From the NCBI RefSeq assembly GCF_021605415.1, contig NZ_WKEQ01000051.1, positions 1-32,519 on the forward strand: 32,519 nt of DNA, in the 5' to 3' direction. The notes beneath the pieces are model-generated. The model worked only from the letters and a program-made list of their open reading frames with translations, ran no database searches and was not told the DNA's origin. The stretch's first letter is position 1; each line of letters opens with the position of its first letter. Shown piece after piece: positions 1-7,720 of the stretch. Source of the DNA: Pseudomonas syringae. Lineage in GTDB: Bacteria > Pseudomonadota > Gammaproteobacteria > Pseudomonadales > Pseudomonadaceae. The position numbers were made by a program, and so were the translations under genes.

Positions 1-90
1 AGGCTTCGATGATCTGAAGCCAGTCGCTGTCGAAAACTGCTTAACTCATTGTTTACCAAGGAGTTTTCCGTTTCGACTGCGCCGGAAGTG

Positions 91-124
91 GGGCGAATTA
101 TAGACACTCAGATTTTGCCGTCAA
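91..124 (-). promoter_or_regulatory. Strong sigma70 promoter, stable-RNA (rrn-like) type, reading out of the window
   Basis: On the minus strand a -35 TTGACG (124-119) and a perfect -10 TATAAT (102-97) are separated by 16 bp and followed by a GC-rich discriminator TCGCCC (96-91). This is the layout of stringently controlled rRNA/tRNA promoters. The transcribed leader (about 90 to 1) has no start codon with a Shine-Dalgarno and can pair GTCGAAAC with GTTTTCGAC. It resembles what I remember of pseudomonad rrn leaders, which is an inference. The transcribed gene lies beyond position 1. Confidence 0.55.
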
Positions 125-155
125 CACCTAATTTCATATTTCTGTCATATAGGTC

Positions 156-201
156 AAAAAAGCCCCGAAACGCGAAGGCCGACCTCTAGAGGTCGGCCTT
201 C
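156..201 (-). terminator. Terminator of the bauA-bauC (mmsA) unit
   Basis: A perfect 28-bp palindrome (174-201, arms GAAGGCCGACCTCT) lies 14 bp beyond the dehydrogenase stop codon. On the minus strand it is followed by GGGGCTTTTTT (to 156), which gives the U-run expected of intrinsic termination. It also separates the dehydrogenase from the strong promoter at 124-97 on the same strand. Confidence 0.7.
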
Positions 202-215
202 TGCACTTCTATCTA

Positions 216-1709
<1,494 letters not shown>

Positions 1710-1733
1710 CGAAAACTCCTGAATTTTATTCAA

Positions 1734-1768
1734 AGGGCGCCCACCGAGGAGCGCCTTCTATATATAGA
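1734..1768 (-). promoter_or_regulatory. Hairpin plus TCTATATATAGA palindrome upstream of bauC
   Basis: A stem AAGGCGC/GCGCCCTT (minus strand, about 1733-1757) and a 12-bp palindrome TCTATATATAGA (1757-1768) precede the dehydrogenase. They could be a promoter (-10-like TATA tract), an operator or a processing hairpin between bauA and bauC. A similar GCGCC-YTCTATATAGA block occurs before the NCS2 permease at 4402-4417. Confidence 0.35.
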
Positions 1769-1810
1769 TAGCTTTGAGTGAGGGCCGAACGGCACCGGCG
1801 CGCTTATGTA

Positions 1811-1840
1811 CGCCTTCGCGAGCAAGCTCGGCTCCTACAG
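1811..1840 (+). repeat. Single REP-type element (TCGCGAGCAAGC family)
   Basis: The segment CCTTCGCGAGCAAGCTCGGC followed by TCCTACAG matches one arm of the REPIN at 19181-19269. It sits between bauA and bauC just after the bauA stop codon. It looks like a solitary, partly decayed REP unit. Confidence 0.6.
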
Positions 1841-1853
1841 ATCCTGCAAAAAG

Positions 1854-3203
1854 TCAGTCGAGCTTGTTCAGCACTTCGCCGACCGCGTCGAACAGACGAT
1901 CAAGGTCTTGTGGCTTGCTGTTGAAGGTTGGGCCGAACTGCAAGGTGTCGCCGCCGAAGCGCACGTAGAACCCGGCTTTCCACAACGCCATGCCCGCTTC
2001 GAACGGACGCACGATTGCATCGCCATCACGCCCGGCAATCTGAATCGCCCCGGCCAGACCATAGTTACGAATGTCGATGACGTGCTTCGAACCTTTCAGG
2101 CCATGCAGCGCATTTTCAAAATGCGGTGCGACTTCAGCCACGCTCTGCACCAGGTTTTCCTTTTGCAGCAGATCGAGTGCCGCCAGGCCAGCGGCGCACG
2201 CCACCGGGTGTGCCGAGTAGGTGTAGCCATGCGGGAATTCCACCGCGTATTCCGGCGTCGGCTGATTCATGAAGGTCTGGTAGATCTCGGAGCTGGCAAT
2301 CACCGCGCCCATCGGGATCGCGCCGTTGGTGACTTGCTTGGCGATGCACATCAGATCCGGGGTCACGCCGAAGCTGTCGGCGCCGAACATCGAACCGGTA
2401 CGGCCAAAACCGGTGATCACTTCGTCGAACACCAGCAGGATGTTGTGCTGATCGCAGATCTCACGCAGACGTTTCAGATAACCCTGCGGCGGAACCAGCA
2501 CGCCAGCGGAACCGGCCATCGGCTCAACGAACACCGCAGCGATGTTCGAGGCGTCGTGCAGCTCGATCAACTTCAGCAGCTCATCGGCCAGCGCGATACC
2601 GCCCTGTTCCGGCATGCCACGGGAGAACGCATTGCTCGCCAGCAAGGTGTGTGGCAGGTGATCGACGTCCATCATCGATTGGCCGAACAGTTTGCGGTTT
2701 CCGTTGACGCCGCCGAGGCTGGTGCCGGCGATGTTCACGCCGTGGTAGCCACGGGCACGACCGATCATTTTGGTCTTGGTCGATTGACCTTTCAGGCGCC
2801 AGTAGGCGCGCACCATTTTCACGGCGGTGTCGGCGCACTCGGAGCCGGAGTCAGTGAAAAACACGTGGTTCAGGTTGCCCGGGGTCAACTCGGTGATTTT
2901 CTCGGCGAGCTGGAACGACAGCGGATGACCGTACTGGAAGCCCGGCGAGTAATCGAGAGTGCCCAGTTGTTTCGAGACGGCTTCCTGGATTTCCTTGCGG
3001 GTATGCCCGGCGCCGCACGTCCACAGACCAGACAGTGAGTCATACACCTTGCGGCCCTTGTCGTCGATCAGCCAGCTGCCTTCGGCGCCGACGATCAGAC
3101 GCGGGTCGCGTTGAAAGTTACGGTTGGCGGTGTAGGGCATCCAGTGCGCGTCCAGTTTCAATTGACTGGCCAGTGGCGACTGAGCGTTTTCAGGCATGTT
3201 CAT
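1854..3203 (-). CDS. bauA: Beta-alanine:pyruvate transaminase (class III, PLP)
   Basis: This 449-aa class-III aminotransferase transfers the amino group of beta-alanine (and probably beta-aminoisobutyrate) to pyruvate, giving malonate semialdehyde and L-alanine. The PLP Schiff-base lysine is K289 (CIAKQVTNGA), the Asp contacting the pyridine nitrogen is D260 in FDEVITGFGR, and the phosphate-binding region includes DSGSECADTAVKM (118-130). The length matches omega-amino acid:pyruvate transaminases. The ATG at 3203 is chosen because GAGG lies 9 nt upstream; an alternative ATG is two codons later. It is divergent from a LysR regulator and preceded by a sigma54-type promoter at 3268-3253, so it is probably induced by its substrate and by nitrogen or polyamine supply. 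Its product feeds the dehydrogenase downstream. Confidence 0.92.
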   Translation of the reverse strand: MNMPENAQSPLASQLKLDAHWMPYTANRNFQRDPRLIVGAEGSWLIDDKGRKVYDSLSGLWTCGAGHTRKEIQEAVSKQLGTLDYSPGFQYGHPLSFQLAEKITELTPGNLNHVFFTDSGSECADTAVKMVRAYWRLKGQSTKTKMIGRARGYHGVNIAGTSLGGVNGNRKLFGQSMMDVDHLPHTLLASNAFSRGMPEQGGIALADELLKLIELHDASNIAAVFVEPMAGSAGVLVPPQGYLKRLREICDQHNILLVFDEVITGFGRTGSMFGADSFGVTPDLMCIAKQVTNGAIPMGAVIASSEIYQTFMNQPTPEYAVEFPHGYTYSAHPVACAAGLAALDLLQKENLVQSVAEVAPHFENALHGLKGSKHVIDIRNYGLAGAIQIAGRDGDAIVRPFEAGMALWKAGFYVRFGGDTLQFGPTFNSKPQDLDRLFDAVGEVLNKLD

Positions 3204-3252
3204 CGGGCAAAACCTCGCAGGGCATCAGCATCAGGGAGATAGAAAGCGTTGT

Positions 3253-3268
3253 TGCAGCTAAATTGCCA
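3253..3268 (-). promoter_or_regulatory. Candidate sigma54 (-24/-12) promoter of bauA
   Basis: The minus strand reads TGGCAATTTAGCTGCA, with GG and GC exactly 10 nt apart. It matches the consensus TGGCACG-N4-TTGCA at TGGCA and TGCA. The predicted transcription start is near 3242, about 39 nt before the bauA ATG. No convincing NtrC-type enhancer was found upstream, so the activator is unknown. Confidence 0.5.
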
Positions 3269-3297
3269 CGGCTATAGAGTCGGTGAAATCCAACTCT

Positions 3298-3314
3298 TCT
3301 AACCTTCGGTTAGA
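3298..3314. promoter_or_regulatory. LysR-type operator in the bauA-bauR divergent region
   Basis: The 17-bp dyad TCTAACCTTCGGTTAGA has 7-bp arms around TTC and fits the T-N11-A pattern of LysR-family operators. It lies about 65 bp upstream of the predicted bauA start of transcription and 29 bp before the bauR ATG, so it could serve activation of bauA and autoregulation of bauR. Confidence 0.6.
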
Positions 3315-3342
3315 CAATTACTAAACATTGAGCGTGCCCCCC

Positions 3343-4263
3343 ATGAGCAGCCGTCGTCCCGATCCATTGGCCCAGGTCAGCGACTTTGACATCCGCTTGC
3401 TGCGGATTTTCCGCAGCGTGGTGGAGTCCGGCGGATTTTCCGCAGCGGAAACCGTGCTCGGCATCGGCCGTTCGGCGATCAGCCAGCAAATGAGCGATCT
3501 CGAACAACGTCTCGGTCTGCGCCTGTGCCAACGGGGACGCGCCGGTTTTTCCCTGACCGAAGAAGGCCGCGAGGTCTACCAATCGGCCTTACAACTATTG
3601 AGCGCGCTGGAAAGTTTCCGCACAGAGGTCAACGGCCTGCACCAACACCTGCGCGGCGAATTGATCATCGGCCTGACCGATAATCTCGTCACCCTCCCCC
3701 ATATGCGCATCACCCACGCCCTCGCGCAACTGAAGGAGCGCGGGCCCGACGTGCAAATCCAGATCCGCATGATCTCGCCCAACGAAGTCGAGCAAGGCGT
3801 GCTCGACGGTCGTCTGCATGTCGGCGTGGTGCCGCAGGCCAGCGCATTGTCCGGGCTGGAATACCAGCCGCTTTACAGCGAGCGCTCGCTGCTTTATTGC
3901 GCGGTTGGCCATCCGCTGTTTTATGTCGATGACAAGCAATTGGACGACGAGCGCCTTAACAGTCAGGACGCCATTGCCCCGACGTTTCGTTTGCCGGCGG
4001 AAATTCAGGCGCATTACCAAGCGCTCAACTGCACTGCCAGCGCCTCCGACCGCGAGGGCATGGCGTTTCTGATTTTGACCGGGCGTTACATCGGCTATCT
4101 GCCGGATCACTACGCCAGTCTTTGGGTTCAGCAGGGACGCCTGCGTGCGCTGAAGGCCAAGACGCGTTTTTATGATTTGAGCCTCGCATCGGTCACGCGC
4201 AAGGGGCGGCGCCCACATTTGGTGCTGGAAAGTTTTCTGGAGAGTCTGGCGGCGACGCGTTGA
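3343..4263 (+). CDS. bauR: LysR-family regulator divergent from bauA
   Basis: This 306-aa LTTR has an N-terminal winged helix-turn-helix (about residues 15-75; AISQQMSDLEQRLG is the recognition region) and a C-terminal periplasmic-binding-like effector domain (about 95-300). Divergence from the beta-alanine transaminase and the shared dyad at 3298-3314 match the PAO1 bauR-bauA pair, so beta-alanine-dependent activation is inferred. A TTG at 3328 would add five residues; ATG 3343 is chosen, but neither start has a clear Shine-Dalgarno. The effector cannot be read from the sequence. Confidence 0.85.
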   Translation: MSSRRPDPLAQVSDFDIRLLRIFRSVVESGGFSAAETVLGIGRSAISQQMSDLEQRLGLRLCQRGRAGFSLTEEGREVYQSALQLLSALESFRTEVNGLHQHLRGELIIGLTDNLVTLPHMRITHALAQLKERGPDVQIQIRMISPNEVEQGVLDGRLHVGVVPQASALSGLEYQPLYSERSLLYCAVGHPLFYVDDKQLDDERLNSQDAIAPTFRLPAEIQAHYQALNCTASASDREGMAFLILTGRYIGYLPDHYASLWVQQGRLRALKAKTRFYDLSLASVTRKGRRPHLVLESFLESLAATR

Positions 4264-4303
4264 AAATAAAATCGACGCAAAGTGATGCCGAGCTACAAGC
4301 GGC

Positions 4304-4340
4304 AAGATCAAAGGATCGTAGCCTTCGGCAGCTTCTACAG
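4304..4340 (+). repeat. Degenerate REP element (GATCGCAGCC family)
   Basis: The segment contains GGATCGTAGCCTTCGGCAGC and then TTCTACAG. This is a decayed version of the REP arm seen intact at 15801 and 26291. It is a single arm without an inverted partner, just upstream of the permease promoter. Confidence 0.5.
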
Positions 4341-4372
4341 TTGATCGTCGTGGAGGTAAATTTCTGAGCAAC

Positions 4373-4388
4373 TGGTCAGCTTTTTGCA
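4373..4388 (+). promoter_or_regulatory. Candidate sigma54 promoter of the NCS2 permease
   Basis: TGGTCAGCTTTTTGCA has GG-N10-GC spacing, a leading T and a full TTGCA -12 box. It is nearly identical to the element before the BMP gene at 15892-15907 (TGGTCAGCAATTTGCA). The predicted transcription start is near 4399, 31 nt before the ATG. A weak NtrC-like half site is possible near 4207-4223, inside the end of bauR. Confidence 0.6.
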
Positions 4389-4393
4389 GGACT

Positions 4394-4428
4394 GGTGTAA
4401 AGCGCCCTCTATATAGAAGAACTACACC
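4394..4428 (+). promoter_or_regulatory. Nested dyads spanning the permease 5' leader
   Basis: An outer inverted repeat GGTGTA (4394-4399) / TACACC (4423-4428) encloses the palindrome TCTATATAGA (4408-4417). The outer repeat ends one base before the permease ATG, and the only Shine-Dalgarno-like sequence (GAAGAA) lies inside it. It could be an operator or a translation-controlling hairpin. Confidence 0.4.
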
Positions 4429-4429
4429 C

Positions 4430-5818
4430 ATGCAGCCAGATTCCGAACCGTCCAGCGAATTGATCTACGGCCTCAATGACCGCCCCAACCCCCTCGCCGC
4501 GATTCTCGCCGCCTTGCAACACGTGCTGGCCAGTTTCGTCGGCATCATCACCCCGCCGCTGGTGATCGGCTCGGCTCTGGGATTGACCGCGCATTTGCCT
4601 TACCTGATTAGCATGGCGCTGATGGTGTCCGGCGTCGGCACGTTCATTCAGGCGCGCCGGCCGTTCGGCATCGGTGCGGGGATGATCTGCCTGCAAGGCA
4701 CCAGTTTCGCCTTTCTCGGCGCAGTGCTCTCGGCCGGATTTCTGGTCAAGCAACGCGGCGGCAGCCCGGAAGACATTCTGGCGATGATTTTCGGCGTGTG
4801 CTTTTTCGGCGCGGCGGTGCAGATCGTCCTCAGCCGTTTCATCGGGCAATTACGTCGCGTCGTTACACCGCTGGTGACGGGGATTGTCATCACCCTGATC
4901 GGCGTCAGTCTGATCAAGGTTGGCATCACCGATCTGGGCGGAGGCTTCAATGCGGCGGACTTTGGCGCACCGGGCAATCTGGCGCTGGGCGTGTTCGTGC
5001 TGCTGACGATTATTCTGCTCAACCGCTCGAATACGCCGTGGGTGCGGCTTTCAGCGATCATCATCGGTTTGGTATTGGGCTGTGTGGCGGCCTGGTTCAG
5101 TGGAAAACTGATTCCGCAGGCATTGCCTGACTTGCCGTTGGTAAGTCTTCCCACACCGTTCAAGTTCGGATTCAACTTCGACTGGACGGCGTTCCTGCCG
5201 GTCGCGCTGATTTATCTGATCAGCACCGTCGAAACCGTCGGCGACCTCACCGCCAATTGTATGCTCGCCCGCCAGCCGATCAGCGGCCCTTCTTATATAA
5301 GCCGGTTGCGCGGTGGCGTGCTCGGTGACGGCGTGAGCTGCATGATCGCCGCCACCTTCAGCGCGTTCCCCAACACCACGTTCGCGCAGAACAACGGCGT
5401 GATCCAGTTGACCGGCGTCGCCAGCCGTTACGTCGGCCTCTATATCGGCGCGATCCTGTTCTGCCTCGGCCTGTTTCCCTCTATCGGCGCGGTGTTGCAG
5501 CAGATCCCAAAACCGGTGCTCGGCGGTGCGACTCTGGTGATGTTCGGCAGTGTCGCGGCGGCCGGCGTGCGCATCCTCGCGCAGTCGCCGCTGGACAGGC
5601 GCAGCATGCTGATTATCGCCACCTCATTCGGCGTCGGCCTGGGCATTGCCGCGCAGCCGAACCTGTTGCACCTGCTGCCCAAGCTTGTGCAAAACCTGTT
5701 CGACTCGGCGATCACCAGCGGCGGTCTGACCGCAATCATCCTTTGCCTGTTGTTGCCGGAAGCGAAAACCGCGACCACCGAAAACGCCGCCACACTGGAC
5801 AAGATCGAACAGGCGTAA
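4430..5818 (+). CDS. NCS2-family purine permease (xanthine/urate type)
   Basis: This 462-aa inner-membrane nucleobase:cation symporter-2 is predicted to have about 14 membrane segments and to import xanthine or uric acid with H+ or Na+. NCS2 marks are the QH pair in TM1 (Q30-H31), the TM8 substrate Glu E268 in STVETVGDLTA, and the TM10 signature Q320-N-N-G followed by T and SR. This pattern favours the xanthine/urate branch (XanPQ, UacT) over uracil transporters, but the substrate is not certain. A predicted sigma54 promoter and nested dyads precede it. It is followed 88 bp later by a RutR-like regulator on the same strand. Confidence 0.88.
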   Translation: MQPDSEPSSELIYGLNDRPNPLAAILAALQHVLASFVGIITPPLVIGSALGLTAHLPYLISMALMVSGVGTFIQARRPFGIGAGMICLQGTSFAFLGAVLSAGFLVKQRGGSPEDILAMIFGVCFFGAAVQIVLSRFIGQLRRVVTPLVTGIVITLIGVSLIKVGITDLGGGFNAADFGAPGNLALGVFVLLTIILLNRSNTPWVRLSAIIIGLVLGCVAAWFSGKLIPQALPDLPLVSLPTPFKFGFNFDWTAFLPVALIYLISTVETVGDLTANCMLARQPISGPSYISRLRGGVLGDGVSCMIAATFSAFPNTTFAQNNGVIQLTGVASRYVGLYIGAILFCLGLFPSIGAVLQQIPKPVLGGATLVMFGSVAAAGVRILAQSPLDRRSMLIIATSFGVGLGIAAQPNLLHLLPKLVQNLFDSAITSGGLTAIILCLLLPEAKTATTENAATLDKIEQA

Positions 5819-5834
5819 CGGTTTTATCGACTCA

Positions 5835-5896
5835 GGGGTTGTCGGATGCCTGTGGGTGCGCTATCAACGCAACTGGTAGCGCCCACAGACAACCCC
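5835..5896 (+). promoter_or_regulatory. Long imperfect hairpin between permease and rutR-like gene
   Basis: Outer arms GGGGTTGT / ACAACCCC and inner arms CTGTGGG-GCGCTA / TAGCGCCCACAG form a two-segment stem with a 7-nt bulge and a 13-nt loop. No U-run follows, so it is not a standard terminator. It ends directly before the GGAA Shine-Dalgarno of the next gene. It may be a decayed REP-type element, a transcript-stabilising hairpin or an operator. Confidence 0.5.
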
Positions 5897-5906
5897 GGAA
5901 TTGCCC

Positions 5907-6557
5907 ATGACCTTTGAAGTCCCAGCCCACGGCGGCAAACCCGCCAGCCGCATTCGTCAGAAAAACGAAGAGACCATCATCAAAGCCGCCGAGGACGAGT
6001 TCGCCCGTCACGGGTTCAAAGGCACCAGCATGAACACCATCGCCCAGAATGCCGGGCTGCCGAAGGCGAATCTGCATTACTACTTCACCAACAAGCTCGG
6101 CCTGTACGTGGCGGTGCTGAGCAACATCATCGAGTTGTGGGACAGCACCTTCAACACCCTGACCGCCGAAGACGATCCGGCCGAAGCGCTGAGCCGCTAC
6201 ATCCGCGCCAAAATGGAATTCTCCCGCCGCCAGCCGCAAGCCTCGCGCATTTTCGCCATGGAAGTGATCAGCGGCGGCGAATGCCTGACCGAATATTTCA
6301 ATCAGGACTATCGCGCCTGGTTCCAGGGCCGCGCGGCGGTGTTCCAGGCCTGGATCGATGCGGGCAAGATGGATCCGGTCGACCCGGTGCACCTGATTTT
6401 CCTGCTCTGGGGCAGCACTCAGCATTACGCCGACTTCGCCACGCAGATCTGCCGAGTCAGCGGTCGCAGCAAGTTGACCAAACAAGACATGGAAGACGCC
6501 GGCAACAATTTGATTCGCATCATTCTCAAGGGCTGCGGCCTCAACTCTTCCTTATAA
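5907..6557 (+). CDS. RutR-like TetR-family regulator
   Basis: This 216-aa regulator has an N-terminal TetR helix-turn-helix (about 20-65, ending NLHYYFTNKLGLY) and a RutR-type C-terminal domain. Segments such as SRRQPQASRIFAMEV and HLIFLLWGSTQHYADFA closely follow remembered E. coli RutR, which binds uracil/thymine and controls pyrimidine and purine genes. An effector of the nucleobase type is therefore inferred. ATG 5907 has GGAA 6 nt upstream; a TTG at 5901 is less likely. Its position after the purine permease and near bauA-bauC suggests it coordinates nucleobase use. It is 7 bp from the YigZ gene and probably co-transcribed with it. Confidence 0.82.
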   Translation: MTFEVPAHGGKPASRIRQKNEETIIKAAEDEFARHGFKGTSMNTIAQNAGLPKANLHYYFTNKLGLYVAVLSNIIELWDSTFNTLTAEDDPAEALSRYIRAKMEFSRRQPQASRIFAMEVISGGECLTEYFNQDYRAWFQGRAAVFQAWIDAGKMDPVDPVHLIFLLWGSTQHYADFATQICRVSGRSKLTKQDMEDAGNNLIRIILKGCGLNSSL

Positions 6558-6564
6558 GACGTCT

Positions 6565-7146
6565 ATGCCCTTCACCCTCAGCGACATTTGCGATTACCGC
6601 GAAGAGATTCGCAAAAGCCGCTTTATCACTTTCGCCGCGCCCATCGCCAGCCCTGGCGATGCGCAAGCCTTTATCGAACAGCACAGCGACTTGAACGCCA
6701 CACACAACTGCTGGGCGTGGAAGCTGGGCGGCCAATACCGCAGCAACGACGACGGCGAACCCGGCGGCACCGCGGGTCGGCCGATCCTTGCAGCCATCGA
6801 AGCACAGGATTGCGACCAGGTCGTGGTGCTGGTGATTCGCTGGTACGGCGGCATTCAACTGGGCACCGGCGGTCTGGCCCGGGCCTATGGCGGGGGCGCG
6901 AACAAGTGCCTGCAAGCGGCGGCGAAGATCGAGTTGATCAGCCGTGTGCCGGTGAGTTGTGCCTGTGGTTTTTCCGAGTTGGCGTTGGTGAAGCTGCGTG
7001 TCGCCGAAGCGGGCGGATTGGTGGTGGACGAAGCATTCACGGCCAATGGTGTCGAGTTGAAGCTGGCGGTGGGCGAGGCGCAGATTGGAGGGTTGCAAAA
7101 GCAGTTGGCGGATTTGAGTCGGGGACGGATTTTGCTGGAGCGGTGA
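6565..7146 (+). CDS. YigZ/IMPACT family protein
   Basis: This 193-aa protein of the UPF0029/IMPACT family has an N-terminal domain (about 1-120) with the conserved blocks HNCWAW, SNDDGEPGGTAGRPI and RWYGGIQLGTGGLARAYGG. A ferredoxin-like C-terminal domain (about 130-193) follows. The cellular role is uncertain: eukaryotic IMPACT modulates Gcn2, while bacterial members are linked loosely to ribosome or tRNA binding. Length and domain order are normal. It begins 7 bp after the RutR-like gene without an obvious own promoter. A link to nucleobase metabolism is by position only. Confidence 0.88.
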   Translation: MPFTLSDICDYREEIRKSRFITFAAPIASPGDAQAFIEQHSDLNATHNCWAWKLGGQYRSNDDGEPGGTAGRPILAAIEAQDCDQVVVLVIRWYGGIQLGTGGLARAYGGGANKCLQAAAKIELISRVPVSCACGFSELALVKLRVAEAGGLVVDEAFTANGVELKLAVGEAQIGGLQKQLADLSRGRILLER

Positions 7147-7154
7147 ATAAGATC

Positions 7155-7185
7155 AAAAGATCGCAGCCTTCGGCAGCGCTTACAG
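7155..7185 (+). repeat. Single REP element (GATCGCAGCC family)
   Basis: The segment contains AAAAGATCGCAGCCTTCGGC and then AGCGCTTACAG, one arm of the REPIN family seen at 15801-15875. It lies 9 bp after the yigZ stop codon. Confidence 0.6.
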
Positions 7186-7572
7186 GGGTGCGATTTTTTG
7201 GGGCGTTACGCCTATCCATCATCGCCGTCACTTGCCCACATCCGCTGTGCACCCGACTGTGGATAACCTGAGCACACTCCCCTGTAACCCTTCTGTCATG
7301 CGGCTTTGCGCGATTTGTTCACTTTTCGTTCAATTCACCCGACGAAACGCAAATCCCACGCAAAAACAGTTATTTAGCCGCGCATATTGCCTTTAGAAGA
7401 AAGCACCGCAGCGCTTATATCCACGATTGCAGCTTGCACACAAATACTGTGGAGCAACCTGTGGATAACCCGTTCATGGCTGCCGCTGTTGCCGGTTCTG
7501 TATGGTTCCGAGTCATTTGCTCGTTTTTTGATCAGTTTAACGCGGGCAAATTTGGAGCCCAGACTATGGCTT

Positions 7573-7589
7573 TGCTCCGAATTGGTGCC
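7573..7589. promoter_or_regulatory. NtrC-like enhancer upstream of the ABC operon
   Basis: TGCTCCGAATTGGTGCC matches 10 of the 12 defined positions of the enterobacterial NtrC consensus TGCACY-N5-RGTGCA. Its centre is about 112 bp upstream of the start predicted from the sigma54 element at 7667-7682, a usual enhancer distance. Confidence 0.5.
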
Positions 7590-7666
7590 CATCTGTGTTG
7601 CGTTTTTGAGCGCACGGCTCTGCATTGAGCTTCGCGGCACTGGGCCACAGCGCATTCCTGACCTGA

Positions 7667-7682
7667 TGGCCAGGAAATTGCT
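7667..7682 (+). promoter_or_regulatory. Candidate sigma54 promoter of the nucleoside ABC operon
   Basis: TGGCCAGGAAATTGCT has GG-N10-GC spacing with TGGC and TTGCT boxes. The predicted transcription start is near 7693, 28 nt before the ATG. A DnaA box begins at the next base (7683) and overlaps the melting and start region. Confidence 0.6.
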
Positions 7683-7720
7683 TTATCCACAGGCACAACG
7701 CCAAGCGAGCCGAGCCTGTC

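Larger units (their letters stand above)
7258..7691. other. Cluster of three perfect DnaA boxes in a 574-bp intergenic region
   Basis: Exact TTATCCACA boxes lie at 7258-7266 (minus), 7460-7468 (minus) and 7683-7691 (plus). All three share the 10-mer CTGTGGATAA and are spaced 202 and 223 bp apart. A degenerate copy (ATATCCACG) lies at 7417-7425. The gap 7147-7720 has no convincing gene; it is AT-richer than its surroundings around 7310-7400. No dnaA, dnaN or rpmH is present, so this is not the standard oriC. A DnaA-titrating or reactivating site, or DnaA control of the ABC operon, is inferred. The third box directly follows the predicted -12 element of that operon. Confidence 0.6.

Noticed and set aside
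3331..3349. NtrC-like site (GTGCCCCCCATGAGCAG) upstream of the bauA sigma54 element
   Set aside because: Too few matches at the defined positions and wrong half-site spacing.
7147..7720. The DnaA-box region as the chromosomal origin oriC
   Set aside because: Pseudomonad oriC lies next to dnaA/rpmH; none of dnaA, dnaN, recF, gyrB or rpmH is here and the box number is low.
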